Notes under the pieces: model-generated | Seen by the model: only the letters and a program-made list of their open reading frames with translations | The model's database searches: none | What the model was told of the DNA's origin: nothing | Position numbers and translations under genes: made by a program | Source: Chitinophaga lutea | GTDB taxonomy: Bacteria > Bacteroidota > Bacteroidia > Chitinophagales > Chitinophagaceae | NCBI RefSeq assembly: GCF_003813775.1 | Contig: NZ_RPDH01000001.1 | Coordinates: forward strand, 372,001-436,000 | DNA: 64,000 bases | Reading direction: 5' to 3' | Shown here: piece by piece, positions 16,565 to 25,661 of the stretch | Layout: each line of letters starts with the position of its first letter | Numbering within the stretch: position 1 is the first letter of the stretch

Positions 16565-17161
16565 CTAATGACCGCCTCCTCCAATATCACCTACTTTTCT
16601 CCAAATAGGTGCCCCCCAGAATCTAGAATCATTCATATTGTATTTATACATTCCACCTCCAATGGTATCAGACGTTGCAAACTCAGTAAAATAAGCACTT
16701 CTAATAGTACTTGATAACTCTGATTGATCTTTAGCGTTACTAAAGTTGGGTCCAATCCAAGCTAGATGAATATTTTCTTTATTTCTAATTCCGATATAAG
16801 AAGTTGCATCGTAATACCAATTACTTTCGTTGATTGGATTACGCTGCCTGTAGGTCGGATTTTTAGTTATAACAAAAACAATAAATTTATTGCACGAATC
16901 ATTATGAATAATCGTATCAATTATTATTTGCGTCAAATCAAAATATTCCTTGGAATAAAATGAATGTCTATGTTCTTTGAGATAATTTATTAATGTATCC
17001 TGTATTTGTGTACTGTCTTTGACATACAACGCCCTAGTGACAATTACATTATTAATAAACTCCTTTGGTGTATGTTGTTTTAACCGAAACTCTCCACACG
17101 AAGAAAATATTAAACAATACAAAGAAAACAAGCCATAAATTAACATTTTAGTATCTACCAT
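16565..17161 (-). CDS. Putative lipoprotein downstream of the Rhs toxin remnant
   Basis: A 198-residue lipoprotein: the signal YGLFSLYCLIFSSC ends in the lipobox Cys, and the mature protein has no recognised domain. It starts 5 bp after the stop of the Rhs C-terminal gene, exactly where the cognate immunity gene of a polymorphic toxin normally sits. Since the toxin part looks like a lipase-type hydrolase, an envelope-located lipoprotein inhibitor would make sense; this is inference. The frame runs upstream to a TTG at 17197 inside the toxin gene, but the ATG at 17161 is more plausible. AT-rich. Confidence 0.65.
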   Translation of the reverse strand: MVDTKMLIYGLFSLYCLIFSSCGEFRLKQHTPKEFINNVIVTRALYVKDSTQIQDTLINYLKEHRHSFYSKEYFDLTQIIIDTIIHNDSCNKFIVFVITKNPTYRQRNPINESNWYYDATSYIGIRNKENIHLAWIGPNFSNAKDQSELSSTIRSAYFTEFATSDTIGGGMYKYNMNDSRFWGAPIWRKVGDIGGGGH

Positions 17162-17166
17162 AACGA

Positions 17167-18129
17167 TTATTTTTTGATCCAATTCTTGCCATCCCAAATA
17201 TAGGTGCCTTCTTCCAGCTTTGAAATGTCATAAAAAAACGAGTGAATCGAATGATCTACACTATTATTTGTATTTGTTGTAATGTTTTTCCTATCTAACC
17301 CTTGTTCGTCCTGATTCGCTAAAAAGCCCGCTTCCCTGAGTTTTCCTCTTCCTTGGTGCTTAAACTGCATTGTCAGAATCGACGGATCAGCAAAAATTTC
17401 TCCCGCCTGGAATGGATCAAAGTCTGCTATCAAAGTAATTTTCACCTGCTTTTTTAATTCTGGATTTTCTTCAAGGTATTGTTTCAACCCTTTTACATAG
17501 CCATTTCCATATGCTCCGCCCATACTATGGGTAATTATTTTTATGGTTTCATCTATAACACCATTGGTTCTATGTAAACTTGCAATAAGAGCTGCGGCTT
17601 CTTTGTACCCTTTACGATATCCATACCCTGTTCTTGCCACAGAAGAAATGCTGTTGCCGCCATGAACATAGTGCCTATTTCCGTCCCCCAATTGGCGGGA
17701 CACTTCTAAATCAAATGCGCTCGTCATAACCGTTGTTCTTGAAGCCTCTTCATCTCTCCATCGTCCGAGGATATCTCTGGTACTTCTATATATCACATCA
17801 GTTCTATACTCCCTCCAATACTTAGCCGAGCCTTGCTCACTTCTTGTTGCCGTGAACCCATTTACAAAAATAATCAGGTTCCCATCTGGATCCATTGCAT
17901 TGATTGGTGTATTAGCTGCATAGTTGTACGGGGTAAGGTTTTGATAAACATCGGCCATTGCGTCAGTCACATGCCATCTTCCGATCTGCTGATCATACAT
18001 CCTCGCTCCATAATCATACCATCCCAAGCCACTACCATCTCTAAACTCACCATTCTGAAGCTCCTTCCCATTATAGCCATATTTGTTCTGCTCAGATCTG
18101 TCCATGGCCTTTTCGGAGATCCCCGCCAT
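17167..18129 (-). CDS. Rhs repeat-associated core C-terminus with lipase-like toxin domain (5'-truncated)
   Basis: A 320-residue fragment of a polymorphic Rhs toxin. Residues 1-85 are the end of the Rhs core: [11 protein letters not shown], then [23 protein letters not shown] and [17 protein letters not shown], the standard boundary before the variable toxin tip. The tip (85-320) has an alpha/beta-hydrolase look with a nucleophile elbow in IITHSMGG (G-x-S-x-G variant HSMGG) and LIADFDPF, so a lipase or esterase effector is plausible. Upstream of the ATG the same frame continues as [10 protein letters not shown], typical Rhs sequence, until about 18165. There it meets an unrelated fibre gene, so the protein has lost its N-terminal cage and export parts and is probably not functional as a delivered toxin. 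Confidence 0.8.
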   Translation of the reverse strand: MAGISEKAMDRSEQNKYGYNGKELQNGEFRDGSGLGWYDYGARMYDQQIGRWHVTDAMADVYQNLTPYNYAANTPINAMDPDGNLIIFVNGFTATRSEQGSAKYWREYRTDVIYRSTRDILGRWRDEEASRTTVMTSAFDLEVSRQLGDGNRHYVHGGNSISSVARTGYGYRKGYKEAAALIASLHRTNGVIDETIKIITHSMGGAYGNGYVKGLKQYLEENPELKKQVKITLIADFDPFQAGEIFADPSILTMQFKHQGRGKLREAGFLANQDEQGLDRKNITTNTNNSVDHSIHSFFYDISKLEEGTYIWDGKNWIKK

Positions 18130-18131
18130 CG

Positions 18132-19046
18132 TCAGCCCAAACGGATAATAATGCGTCTCCTCGCCTGGGGGTTGAGGGTACCTATGCCTACGTTACCAAC
18201 TGCGTCAATAACGATATCGTCTCCGTAATACCATTGAACACCGGTTCCTTGCTTGTCAAAAACTCTTCTTGTGCCCAGCACCATTTTACCAGAAGCATTC
18301 GACTGACTGGAATTACCAGCGATGGTAATGATACGACCCTGCCCCCAAAAGTTCCCGACCCCATCCGATGGAATAGCGAACTCCAGTTGCGCGCCCATGG
18401 TAGCATGACGGGAAGGCGTTTCCGCCATCACCACCAGGCCGTTGCTCAACTGGTTGGCGTTGGCCGCGTTGATGTCTGCACCCGGACCAGTTACCATCAG
18501 GCTACCGGCGGGGCTTTGCCCTTTCACGGTCATTCTGCCATGGAAGACCAATTCCTCAGAACTGTTAAATTGCTCCACATTGCTGACCTGCGCACCGGTC
18601 ACAAGTAAAAAAGCCTCGTTCTGGGCATACCCCGTAAAAGAAAAAGCAGAAAGCGATGAAGTTTTAGAAATCGAAGCAGCCAGGTAGCGTTCGCCGTTGT
18701 AAGCGAGCGTCACGAGGCTGGAAGCCTCATTATAAGAAATAAGTGACCCCCTGGTGTTACCATACGCGGTGGCTGTATTGACCTCTACCGTCCATTTGCG
18801 GTTCCACGCCCAGGTGGCGCCCCTGAGTCCGGAGATCTTACCCATCACGTAATGATCGTCCATCAGCGTTCCGTTATATGCCTTGTGAAGGAGCAAATAA
18901 GTCACATCCGTAGACTCGGAGCTGACGCCTTCAATTTCTTTATTGACGAGGTATCTCCTGCCGTGGCTGTTGGTAATTACCTGGGATTGGGCGTTTGCGG
19001 ACAAAATGGCAAAAAGGCATGCCAGGGTTAAAATGACTTTGTTCAT
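18132..19046 (-). CDS. Fibre-like secreted protein, 3' end replaced
   Basis: A 304-residue protein with a signal peptide ([16 protein letters not shown]). It belongs to the Bacteroidota tail-fibre-like type that has repeated beta motifs and ends its repeat region with [11 protein letters not shown]. In normal members this is followed by a longer needle or peptidase-like tail (for example NPQAKLAV...). Here the frame turns abruptly into RRRIIIRLG and stops. The codons after about 18172 are out-of-frame Rhs sequence, so the two genes were joined by recombination. The downstream Rhs fragment starts 3 bp after the stop. Its role is unknown; adhesin or spike functions are common for this type. Confidence 0.75.
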   Translation of the reverse strand: MNKVILTLACLFAILSANAQSQVITNSHGRRYLVNKEIEGVSSESTDVTYLLLHKAYNGTLMDDHYVMGKISGLRGATWAWNRKWTVEVNTATAYGNTRGSLISYNEASSLVTLAYNGERYLAASISKTSSLSAFSFTGYAQNEAFLLVTGAQVSNVEQFNSSEELVFHGRMTVKGQSPAGSLMVTGPGADINAANANQLSNGLVVMAETPSRHATMGAQLEFAIPSDGVGNFWGQGRIITIAGNSSQSNASGKMVLGTRRVFDKQGTGVQWYYGDDIVIDAVGNVGIGTLNPQARRRIIIRLG

Positions 19047-19123
19047 AAGTATAGATTTATCAGCAATGGGTAAAACAACTTTCGGAGAGCAATATACAAA
19101 AAAAAGCGCCGCCCCGCTAAACC

Positions 19124-19259
19124 GGAACAGCGCTTTATACAGACAAAATAACTCCTTAGTAAATCTTGTTCAACGCGTCTACATAAGCATGTACGCTCGC
19201 ATTCACGATATCGGTAGAATAACCGAAACCGTAGTACGATTTGCCGTCGTGGCGTACGC
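19124..19259 (-). repeat. Left copy of the leuA 3'-end direct repeat
   Basis: 136 bp identical to 35921-36056 except for one synonymous change (GCT for GCG in the AYVDA block). The similarity continues more loosely into the terminator at 19098-19123. The two copies bound the 16.7-kb island and lie in the same orientation. Confidence 0.95.
19156..19259 (-). pseudogene. leuA C-terminal fragment (33 codons and stop)
   Basis: The minus strand encodes only the last 33 residues of 2-isopropylmalate synthase ([20 protein letters not shown] and on to ALNKIY) plus the stop. The terminator-like hairpin (AAGCGC...GCGCTT) follows. There is no start and no other part of the gene; the sequence changes to unrelated DNA at 19260, 30 bp past the HlyD stop. 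It is a duplicated tail of the intact leuA at 35953-37458. Confidence 0.93.
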
Positions 19260-19289
19260 CTCATATACTACCCCCACCTGAAGCACACC

Positions 19290-20588
19290 CTACTTCGTTC
19301 CCACCGACACAGACTTGAAGACATTATTAACAAGCCTGTTCATTAAACGGACATTCCTCGTTATGACAATCGCTTCCGCTTTCAGGCCGGATTTATACGC
19401 AAGGGGGACATTATTACTCGTGACCAAGCCGTTATCCAACCGTACCGTAGCCACAAACCCGCTGTCTGTCGACACCCGGGAAACATAATTGATCGTTCCC
19501 TGCAAAAAACCGACTTCCTGAAATGGATAGGCCGCAACTCGCAACTGCACTTGCTGCCCCGTGTCCACTTTGCCAAAATTCGCCTGGGGAAGGTTTACTT
19601 CCGCAAAATAGTGACTATGACCGGGGTCAATATAGCCTATCATCTTTCCCTGCTGCAAAAACTGCTGCTCCTGCAAAGGCACATTCAATACAACCTCTCC
19701 GTCAATCGGCGCCACAATTACGTATTTCCTTTTCCATTCGTCGACAACATTCTGCAATGACTGCACAGCTTGCAAAAAAAGTGCTTTCTGTTGCGCCAGG
19801 TCATGCTTCAACTGGTCAATTTCCTTCAGCTTTTCCCGCTTCTGCGTGATATTGGAAAGGATGGCGCTGCTCAATTGCGAAACGGTCATTTTTTTGTTGA
19901 CAAATTTGCTTTTCTCGTTCCTGAATGCTTCCCTGGCAATCACCTTTTCCTCAAAAAGGTTCCTGTTCATGTTAAAACTCTCTTCCGCAAGCAGCATATC
20001 CTGCTCCGTCAGCTCAAACTGTCGCTGGATAACCTCTTTGGCCTGCTCCAATGTTTCAATATCCTGCCGGAGCATTTCCATCTTTCTGCCATAAAAACCG
20101 TTCACCATATAATCGTCAAACTGCTGCAAGGCGCCGATGAACTCCCGGTATGCGTCCCGAGCCTCACCCAGGTTGCCGTAACCGCCGGAAAAGCATCCCG
20201 CTGCTTCCTTAAAGCGGTTGGCATTAAGCAAAACAATACACTTGTCGATCATTGATGACAGCCGCAGCACATCCTGATGACTGGCCGTGCTTTCCATCAG
20301 GCCCAATAGCTCGTTTTTCACCACCTGCTTCCTATTCCCGGCCAGCAGTTTCGTAAGCCGCCCCTCATGCCGTATAATCAATTCTTTTGGCGCATTGGTG
20401 GCTGACAACAGGGCTTTCCCCTCGATGATATCGGGATACTTGACAAACCAGGTACTGGATATCAGAATGACCAGGATACCTAAAAAAAGATATAACGCCG
20501 ATTTCTCCAGAAACCCCGGCTTTCTGCTGATGATCTCCTGCGCCATTTCCGACCGCTGGCTAAAATGATATTTAATTTCTTCCGCCAT
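19290..20588 (-). CDS. HlyD family secretion protein (membrane fusion adaptor)
   Basis: A 432-residue periplasmic adaptor that links an inner-membrane exporter to an outer-membrane channel. Residues about 27-48 form a single membrane anchor (SALYLFLGILVILISSTWFV). A split biotinyl/lipoyl domain flanks a long coiled coil (about 85-270, including LRQDIETLEQAKEVIQRQFE). APIDGEVVL marks the return of the lipoyl half-motif, and a beta-barrel with YISRV-like strands follows. It starts 14 bp after the ABC exporter stop and ends the island operon. No TolC-like gene is in the window, so a general outer-membrane channel encoded elsewhere is presumably used. The bacteriocin-export role is inferred from the C39 partner. 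Confidence 0.92.
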   Translation of the reverse strand: MAEEIKYHFSQRSEMAQEIISRKPGFLEKSALYLFLGILVILISSTWFVKYPDIIEGKALLSATNAPKELIIRHEGRLTKLLAGNRKQVVKNELLGLMESTASHQDVLRLSSMIDKCIVLLNANRFKEAAGCFSGGYGNLGEARDAYREFIGALQQFDDYMVNGFYGRKMEMLRQDIETLEQAKEVIQRQFELTEQDMLLAEESFNMNRNLFEEKVIAREAFRNEKSKFVNKKMTVSQLSSAILSNITQKREKLKEIDQLKHDLAQQKALFLQAVQSLQNVVDEWKRKYVIVAPIDGEVVLNVPLQEQQFLQQGKMIGYIDPGHSHYFAEVNLPQANFGKVDTGQQVQLRVAAYPFQEVGFLQGTINYVSRVSTDSGFVATVRLDNGLVTSNNVPLAYKSGLKAEAIVITRNVRLMNRLVNNVFKSVSVGTK

Positions 20589-20602
20589 ATTCAGTTCATT
20601 TA

Positions 20603-22789
20603 TTACATACCCAATTCCAGCTGATTCTTTACCAGTTCATAATACTTCCCCCGGATCCCGGTCAATGAAGCGTGTGTGCCTTCTTCCACGACCTTCCCGT
20701 TATCCAGCACCACGATCTTATCGGCGTTCTTCACCGTACTGAGCCTGTGCGCCACTACCACAACGGTTTTTCCATTAAAGAACCGTTCCAGGTTTTCCAC
20801 AATTATCTTCTCGTTATTCGCATCGAGCGCGTTCGTTGCCTCATCGAAGAATAGAAACTGGGGATTTTTATATACGGCCCGCGCTATCAGCAGGCGCTGC
20901 CGCTGTCCCTGGCTTACGCCCACACCTTCCGCACCCAGGAGCGTATCGAGGCCGTTGGGCAGCGACTCGATGAACGAAAGGATATTGGCAATCCTGCAGC
21001 TCCTGATCAGTCTGTCGTGATCCATATATTCATCGCTGACGGCGATATTCCGCGCGATCGTATCATTAAAAATATAGCCGTCCTGCAGCACGGCGCCGCA
21101 TTGCTTCCGCCAGTAAGAGGGACTGATGTACTTAAAATTGTTTTCCCCCACCTTAACGTCCCCCTGGTATTGCTGGTATACTTTCAACAGCAGCTTTATC
21201 AACGTAGTTTTACCGCTGCCGCTGGCCCCCACAATCGCCGTCACTTTCCCGGCCGGAATGGACAGGTTTATTTTTTCCAGTACCGGGTCGTTTCCGGCAG
21301 ACGGGTAGGTAAATGACAGATCCCTGATCTGCACATCATGCTTTTCCGGCAGGTGCTGGAGAAAGGTTTTATCGACGGGCTCCTCATCTTCCATATTGTG
21401 CACTTCGTTCAGCCGCTCCAGGCTTATTTTGGCATCCTGCACATTCTGAAACAGCCCTATAAACTGGTGCACCGGACCGCTTAGCTGCCCTATGATATAC
21501 TGGATAGCCAGCATGGCGCCGAATGTCAGCTGCCCCTGCACCACCAGTTGCGCTACCGTAAAGCTGATCACGATATCTTTCCCCTGGTTGATGAACAACG
21601 CCCCGGCGGATTGCCATTGCGCGTAATTGAGATTCCTGTAATTGAGCTTGAATATCTTCGCCTGTATATTTTCCCACTCCCACCTTTTCAGGTGCTCGGA
21701 GTTATTCAGCCTGATTTCCTGCATACCCTGGATGAGCTGCAGCGTGGCATTGTTCTCTTTGGCGGAAACATGAAAGGTTTCATAATTGATTTTCCTCCTG
21801 ATGTGCATAAACAGCCGGATCCACAAAAAATACACGACGCTCCCGACGGAAAAAATCAGGAACAATGGAACGCTGTACATCATCAGGATGACGCCGTAAA
21901 TCAGGAAATTGAAAATGGAAAAGATGGTCGTTAACGTTTGCCCCGTCAAAAAAGACTGGATCTGTTTGTTGTCGCCGATTCGCTGGATAGTGTCGCCGGT
22001 ATGATGGGAATCGAAATAAGCCAGCGGCAGCCTAGTCAGCTTAATCCAGAAATCGGACAGAATGGATATATTGACCGTATTGGATACCCGTAACTGCAGG
22101 CGGCTTCTGATAAACTCGATGACGGTGGCGCTGAAGGTCAATGTGAGCTGGGCAATGAGCACGATGGTGATATACTGCATATTACGCGTATTGATCCCCG
22201 TGTCGACCAGGCTCTGCGTAAGAAAGGGAAGCACCAGCTGCAACAGCAACCCGATCAGCAGGGAAATAAACACCTGCACTAATTGCCCCCGGCTGCTTTT
22301 CAGATACCTGGTGATGATGCTCCAGTCGAGCCGGGTCTCTTTTTCGCCCGATTCGTTGTAAAAAGTGGCGGAGGGCTCCAGCAACAGGGCAGTGCCTACT
22401 TTTTCTTCACCGGCATTCGTGTTGGACAGCCAATACGTCTGGAACTCTCTTTTGGAATAAGTCATCACCCCCCTGGCGGGATCGGCAATCCTGACCCGCC
22501 GGTTGTTCATGGCCACCAATACCACAAAGTGATTCTGGCGCCAGTGGAGTATGGAAGGAGGCGCAACGGTCAGCAGCTTGTCGTAGCTGATCTGTACGCC
22601 CCTGGTCCTGAACCCCAGCTTTTCGGCGGTTTCGCTGATCCCCAGCATGGAAACGCCCTGCTTGCTGAAGCCGGCTTTCTGTCGTATGGTATCTGTATTA
22701 TAGTGCCTGCCATAATGCCTCGCCACCATCCGTAGACAGGTCGGGCCGCAATCCATGGCGTTCAGCTGCTTGTAAAATGGAAAACTCAT
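20603..22789 (-). CDS. C39 peptidase-containing ABC exporter (PCAT, bacteriocin type)
   Basis: A 728-residue exporter that cuts GG leaders and translocates the released peptide. The N-terminal C39 cysteine peptidase shows Cys14 in AMDCGPTC, His87 in WRQNHFVV and Asp103 in IADPA, so the triad is intact. Membrane helices cover about 160-430. The ATPase domain has Walker A GASGSGKTT, an unusual signature VSQGQRQR (in place of LSGGQ), Walker B FLFFDEATNALD and the H-loop VVAHRLS. A GTG at 22819 is in frame, but the ATG at 22789 gives the family start MSFPFYKQLNAMDCGP. It is encoded just before the HlyD adaptor. The two GG-leader peptides in the same island are its obvious substrates. Confidence 0.95.
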   Translation of the reverse strand: MSFPFYKQLNAMDCGPTCLRMVARHYGRHYNTDTIRQKAGFSKQGVSMLGISETAEKLGFRTRGVQISYDKLLTVAPPSILHWRQNHFVVLVAMNNRRVRIADPARGVMTYSKREFQTYWLSNTNAGEEKVGTALLLEPSATFYNESGEKETRLDWSIITRYLKSSRGQLVQVFISLLIGLLLQLVLPFLTQSLVDTGINTRNMQYITIVLIAQLTLTFSATVIEFIRSRLQLRVSNTVNISILSDFWIKLTRLPLAYFDSHHTGDTIQRIGDNKQIQSFLTGQTLTTIFSIFNFLIYGVILMMYSVPLFLIFSVGSVVYFLWIRLFMHIRRKINYETFHVSAKENNATLQLIQGMQEIRLNNSEHLKRWEWENIQAKIFKLNYRNLNYAQWQSAGALFINQGKDIVISFTVAQLVVQGQLTFGAMLAIQYIIGQLSGPVHQFIGLFQNVQDAKISLERLNEVHNMEDEEPVDKTFLQHLPEKHDVQIRDLSFTYPSAGNDPVLEKINLSIPAGKVTAIVGASGSGKTTLIKLLLKVYQQYQGDVKVGENNFKYISPSYWRKQCGAVLQDGYIFNDTIARNIAVSDEYMDHDRLIRSCRIANILSFIESLPNGLDTLLGAEGVGVSQGQRQRLLIARAVYKNPQFLFFDEATNALDANNEKIIVENLERFFNGKTVVVVAHRLSTVKNADKIVVLDNGKVVEEGTHASLTGIRGKYYELVKNQLELGM

Positions 22790-22819
22790 TCTTTCATCCG
22801 GTTTAAATTTCCTAAACAC

Positions 22820-23689
22820 TTACAATAAACACTCCTTTAGCACGTCTTTTTCATTCACCGCCATCCAAATGATGTTCAGCGGGTTCAATTCGGTTAAAAA
22901 CCGCTTCTTCTGCTGCCGTATATATTTAATCCTCCTGGAATACGCACCATCCTGTATCATCTTCAGCATGGTATCAACCGAGCCTGACATTTCTTTTACA
23001 TCGACCCTGACGAAAGCCCGTTCATCCACAAACCGCTCCAAATCCAGGCAGCCATCGTAGAAACACAGGGTTTCGGCTACAATCGGATCCACGATCTTTT
23101 CTGTAAAATATCCCAGCTCAAAAGAGTTCTCGCTCATGAAATGATAATGGTACTTCCAAAGCCCGTCATATTTCTGCTCCAGCTCTCCCCTGTAATTTCT
23201 CAGGCGTTCAAAAAAAACATTCCCATATTGCTTTCCCCATATGTCGAGGCCGCTTTCAATCAGCTGGTCCAGCATATCCACCATCCTCAACCGGTAGAAA
23301 TGCCCTTCCATGAAGTTCAGGTCGGTCGTAACACAGGAAAGCAGCCTGCTTTTCCGTATCCGCTGCCCGTTGCCCCCATTGGCGGCGGCGCCCGATATGA
23401 CAGCTGGCCAGAAAGGCAACGGGAGATACATCGCTTCGGTACGGGCACAAAGGTTATGATGCCGGTTTGATGAAGCCGGCGGCTCCGTTAGAAATGCAAT
23501 GGCCTTCCGGCTGTCGTACGCCCCCATACTTTTGTGCGGCCTGGTCAGTATGATCAGGCGGTCGTAACTGTCATCTGCTACGAACGTTATATTCTTCCAC
23601 TGCAGCACGCCCCTTCCAAACAATCTCAGGGTATCGAGATAGTTGGCATCGGTTTCCCAAAAACAGGTAACGCGGACTTTTATCATCAT
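22820..23689 (-). CDS. GT10-like (fucosyltransferase-fold) glycosyltransferase
   Basis: A 289-residue protein resembling alpha-1,3/4-fucosyltransferases (GT10). The C-terminal donor motif is recognisable in the SENSFELGYFTEKIVDP block followed by CFYDG, aligning with the GT10 pattern F-E-N-S...Y-V-T-E-K-x-x-D-A. The N-terminal half (AIAFLTEPP) fits the acceptor lobe. The ABC exporter frame lies directly after it. Membership of the glycosyltransferase run and the operon position suggest it decorates the peptide product. A role in cell-surface glycans cannot be excluded. The sugar donor is unknown. Confidence 0.75.
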   Translation of the reverse strand: MMIKVRVTCFWETDANYLDTLRLFGRGVLQWKNITFVADDSYDRLIILTRPHKSMGAYDSRKAIAFLTEPPASSNRHHNLCARTEAMYLPLPFWPAVISGAAANGGNGQRIRKSRLLSCVTTDLNFMEGHFYRLRMVDMLDQLIESGLDIWGKQYGNVFFERLRNYRGELEQKYDGLWKYHYHFMSENSFELGYFTEKIVDPIVAETLCFYDGCLDLERFVDERAFVRVDVKEMSGSVDTMLKMIQDGAYSRRIKYIRQQKKRFLTELNPLNIIWMAVNEKDVLKECLL

Positions 23690-23713
23690 ATTTCTTTTGT
23701 TTTTATTGCCGGG

Positions 23714-24985
23714 CTATCTGGCAACATCGTGCTGGTCAAATGATCTTCCCACAAATTCGCTGCCGGTCCGCGATGTCGGAAAATCAACGCCATCCCCGAA
23801 AAGGTTGTAGCTGTCGTGTATCACGGCGTATCCCTTCACCTGCGGATAAATGACCTGTGCCAGGAAAAGCTGATCGGTCCCTTTCAAACACTTGTACTGG
23901 TACTGATCGATCAGTTCCCGTATTCCCTCCATATTCCGGCAGCCCCACATGCCCCCCATGATCAGCGAGGTATGGTGCGGATGGTCCCGCATGATATGAA
24001 AAAACTTCTCCGTTTGAAGCCAGCGTTCCACCGCGTCGACCTCTCTTCCCGACAGCCTGGAGTCAGCATCTCTGCAAATCATCACGTCCGCGTCTTCCGC
24101 CGCGTAAAACCGCCAGAACAAACCGGCAAATTCATCCGACGGCTCCATCAATATCATTTCGCAATCGGACTGGCCCAGCATCCTGATGGACGGGAGCGGG
24201 GAAGTCGCATCCACGTAAAAACGGCAAGTCCATCCGGGGTATAAAACACCGGCCAGTTCGATGTTCTTAAATGCTCCCTCCCAATACATCGGATCGCTTC
24301 CCCATAATGAAAATGAAATAACTTTCTTCAGACTGCTTTTGAAAACATTCGCCATATCTTCAGTCACCAGAACATAATCCGGCGATTTCACCAGCTCCCC
24401 GATAAGGCTGCTGTCTTTTGTCCACAGCGACGTTCTGTTTATCTTGCAGCCACAATAGTCCACCCGCCTGTAATCCCTGATATTCACATCCGACCAGTGA
24501 AAACCATCGTGCTCCGTATCGTGGGCCACAATTACCGGGCAGTCATTATCTATGAAATACTGCAGTATTTCATGCCTGGCCGTGGGAAATCCATCAATAA
24601 ACACCATGTCGCATTTGCCGAATTCCAGTTTTTTCCAGTCATGCGCTCCCGGAGACTTTATAAATTTCCATTTATGATTGCCCTGGTACAGCTTGCCGAG
24701 CTTATCCGCCCATGCATTGTTCACTTCCTCCGGCACATGCTGCCCCTGCTCAACGGTAGTTACAGCCCCGCACTTTCCCAGGAGCAATGAAGTGGACCAA
24801 TATCCGCCACCGAACTCAATCACGCTTTCAACTCCCGCAATATTAATAACATCATTCAAGGTGGTGATATGCGTGCTGCATTGATAGGAATAATCGTCAT
24901 ATGACTTTATGCCCTCCGCTATCTTTTTCAGGTCGTCAAATGATTGAGCAGACCAATCGGCGGCCCAATCTTCTTTATGTTGCAT
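23714..24985 (-). CDS. Two-domain protein: methyltransferase-like plus glycosyltransferase-like
   Basis: A 423-residue fusion. Residues about 45-200 look like a class I methyltransferase or Rossmann-fold domain, with the motif VIEFGGGYWST, an acidic VEQG strand and a DMVFIDGFPTARH block. The second half (about 215-410) is glycosyltransferase-like: SLWGSDPMYWEG, WTCRFYVDATSP, then RDADSRLSGREV (DXD-type metal site) and HIMRDHPHHTSLIMGGMWGCR. I recognise the second module from capsule and LPS transferases but cannot name the sugar. A longer start at 25030 overlaps the previous gene by 29 bp; the ATG at 24985, 17 bp after the preceding stop, is preferred. Confidence 0.7.
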   Translation of the reverse strand: MQHKEDWAADWSAQSFDDLKKIAEGIKSYDDYSYQCSTHITTLNDVINIAGVESVIEFGGGYWSTSLLLGKCGAVTTVEQGQHVPEEVNNAWADKLGKLYQGNHKWKFIKSPGAHDWKKLEFGKCDMVFIDGFPTARHEILQYFIDNDCPVIVAHDTEHDGFHWSDVNIRDYRRVDYCGCKINRTSLWTKDSSLIGELVKSPDYVLVTEDMANVFKSSLKKVISFSLWGSDPMYWEGAFKNIELAGVLYPGWTCRFYVDATSPLPSIRMLGQSDCEMILMEPSDEFAGLFWRFYAAEDADVMICRDADSRLSGREVDAVERWLQTEKFFHIMRDHPHHTSLIMGGMWGCRNMEGIRELIDQYQYKCLKGTDQLFLAQVIYPQVKGYAVIHDSYNLFGDGVDFPTSRTGSEFVGRSFDQHDVAR

Positions 24986-25001
24986 GTTTAACGTTTTACT
25001 A

Positions 25002-25658
25002 TCATACTTTGAGATAACGGTCGTACACATCTTTGTACTTCCGCAGGCGATCCGCCGTTTTGGTGAAATACGATTCTATCAGTTCCCTTTCCCGATTGTT
25101 ATTTTCGGTTACATCCGAATAGCCAAAATCGGTCTGGACGGACACAAAGGGATACAACATCATTTTATGGCTGGTTATGACGGAAAACATCCCATCGGCG
25201 GTGTCTGTGCTTTCAAATACGGCATGCAGTATTTTCGGGAATATCGGTTTGTAGAGAATCAGAAACTGCGTACAGTAAAAGGAATCCATCCAATACCTGT
25301 TCGCCGTGAGCGGAACGGCATGATTGAACCCTCCAACTCCTCCATTCAGCAGCTCTGCTCCCTGTTCGTTTGCTTCGATAATATTTTCAAACAGGTATGT
25401 TTTGTTGTAAAAAGACGTGAACGTATGGTCATCTTCGCACAACACAATAACATCGTCATCATTCTCAACGGCCATCTTTACTACCCGCAGGATACTGTTC
25501 CACAATGCCATACGGCCGTTTTCTCCGGTACATGCCTCCAGTACGCGCAGATCGAACTCCGTTTTCCCCCTGAACTGCGCCATCGTATGTTTATACCTGT
25601 CGGTACGTTCTTTCAGATTGATGACATATGTGGGTAAAACAATGTGGTCAAAGTCCAT
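25002..25658 (-). CDS. GT25-like glycosyltransferase, intact catalytic motif
   Basis: A 218-residue transferase of the LPS-type GT25 (LOS glycosyltransferase) family. It begins with the signature YVINLKERTDRY and has the metal-binding VIVLCEDDHTF motif near residue 77. A conserved module end follows (MFSVITSHKMMLYPFVS, then FGYSDVTENN). It is shorter than usual GT25 proteins. It belongs to a set of four related modules in the island; this one and the N-half of the 28536-29822 protein keep EDDH, the others do not. The start is 3 bp from the preceding stop, so translation is coupled. Confidence 0.85.
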   Translation of the reverse strand: MDFDHIVLPTYVINLKERTDRYKHTMAQFRGKTEFDLRVLEACTGENGRMALWNSILRVVKMAVENDDDVIVLCEDDHTFTSFYNKTYLFENIIEANEQGAELLNGGVGGFNHAVPLTANRYWMDSFYCTQFLILYKPIFPKILHAVFESTDTADGMFSVITSHKMMLYPFVSVQTDFGYSDVTENNNRERELIESYFTKTADRLRKYKDVYDRYLKV

Positions 25659-25661
25659 GAT

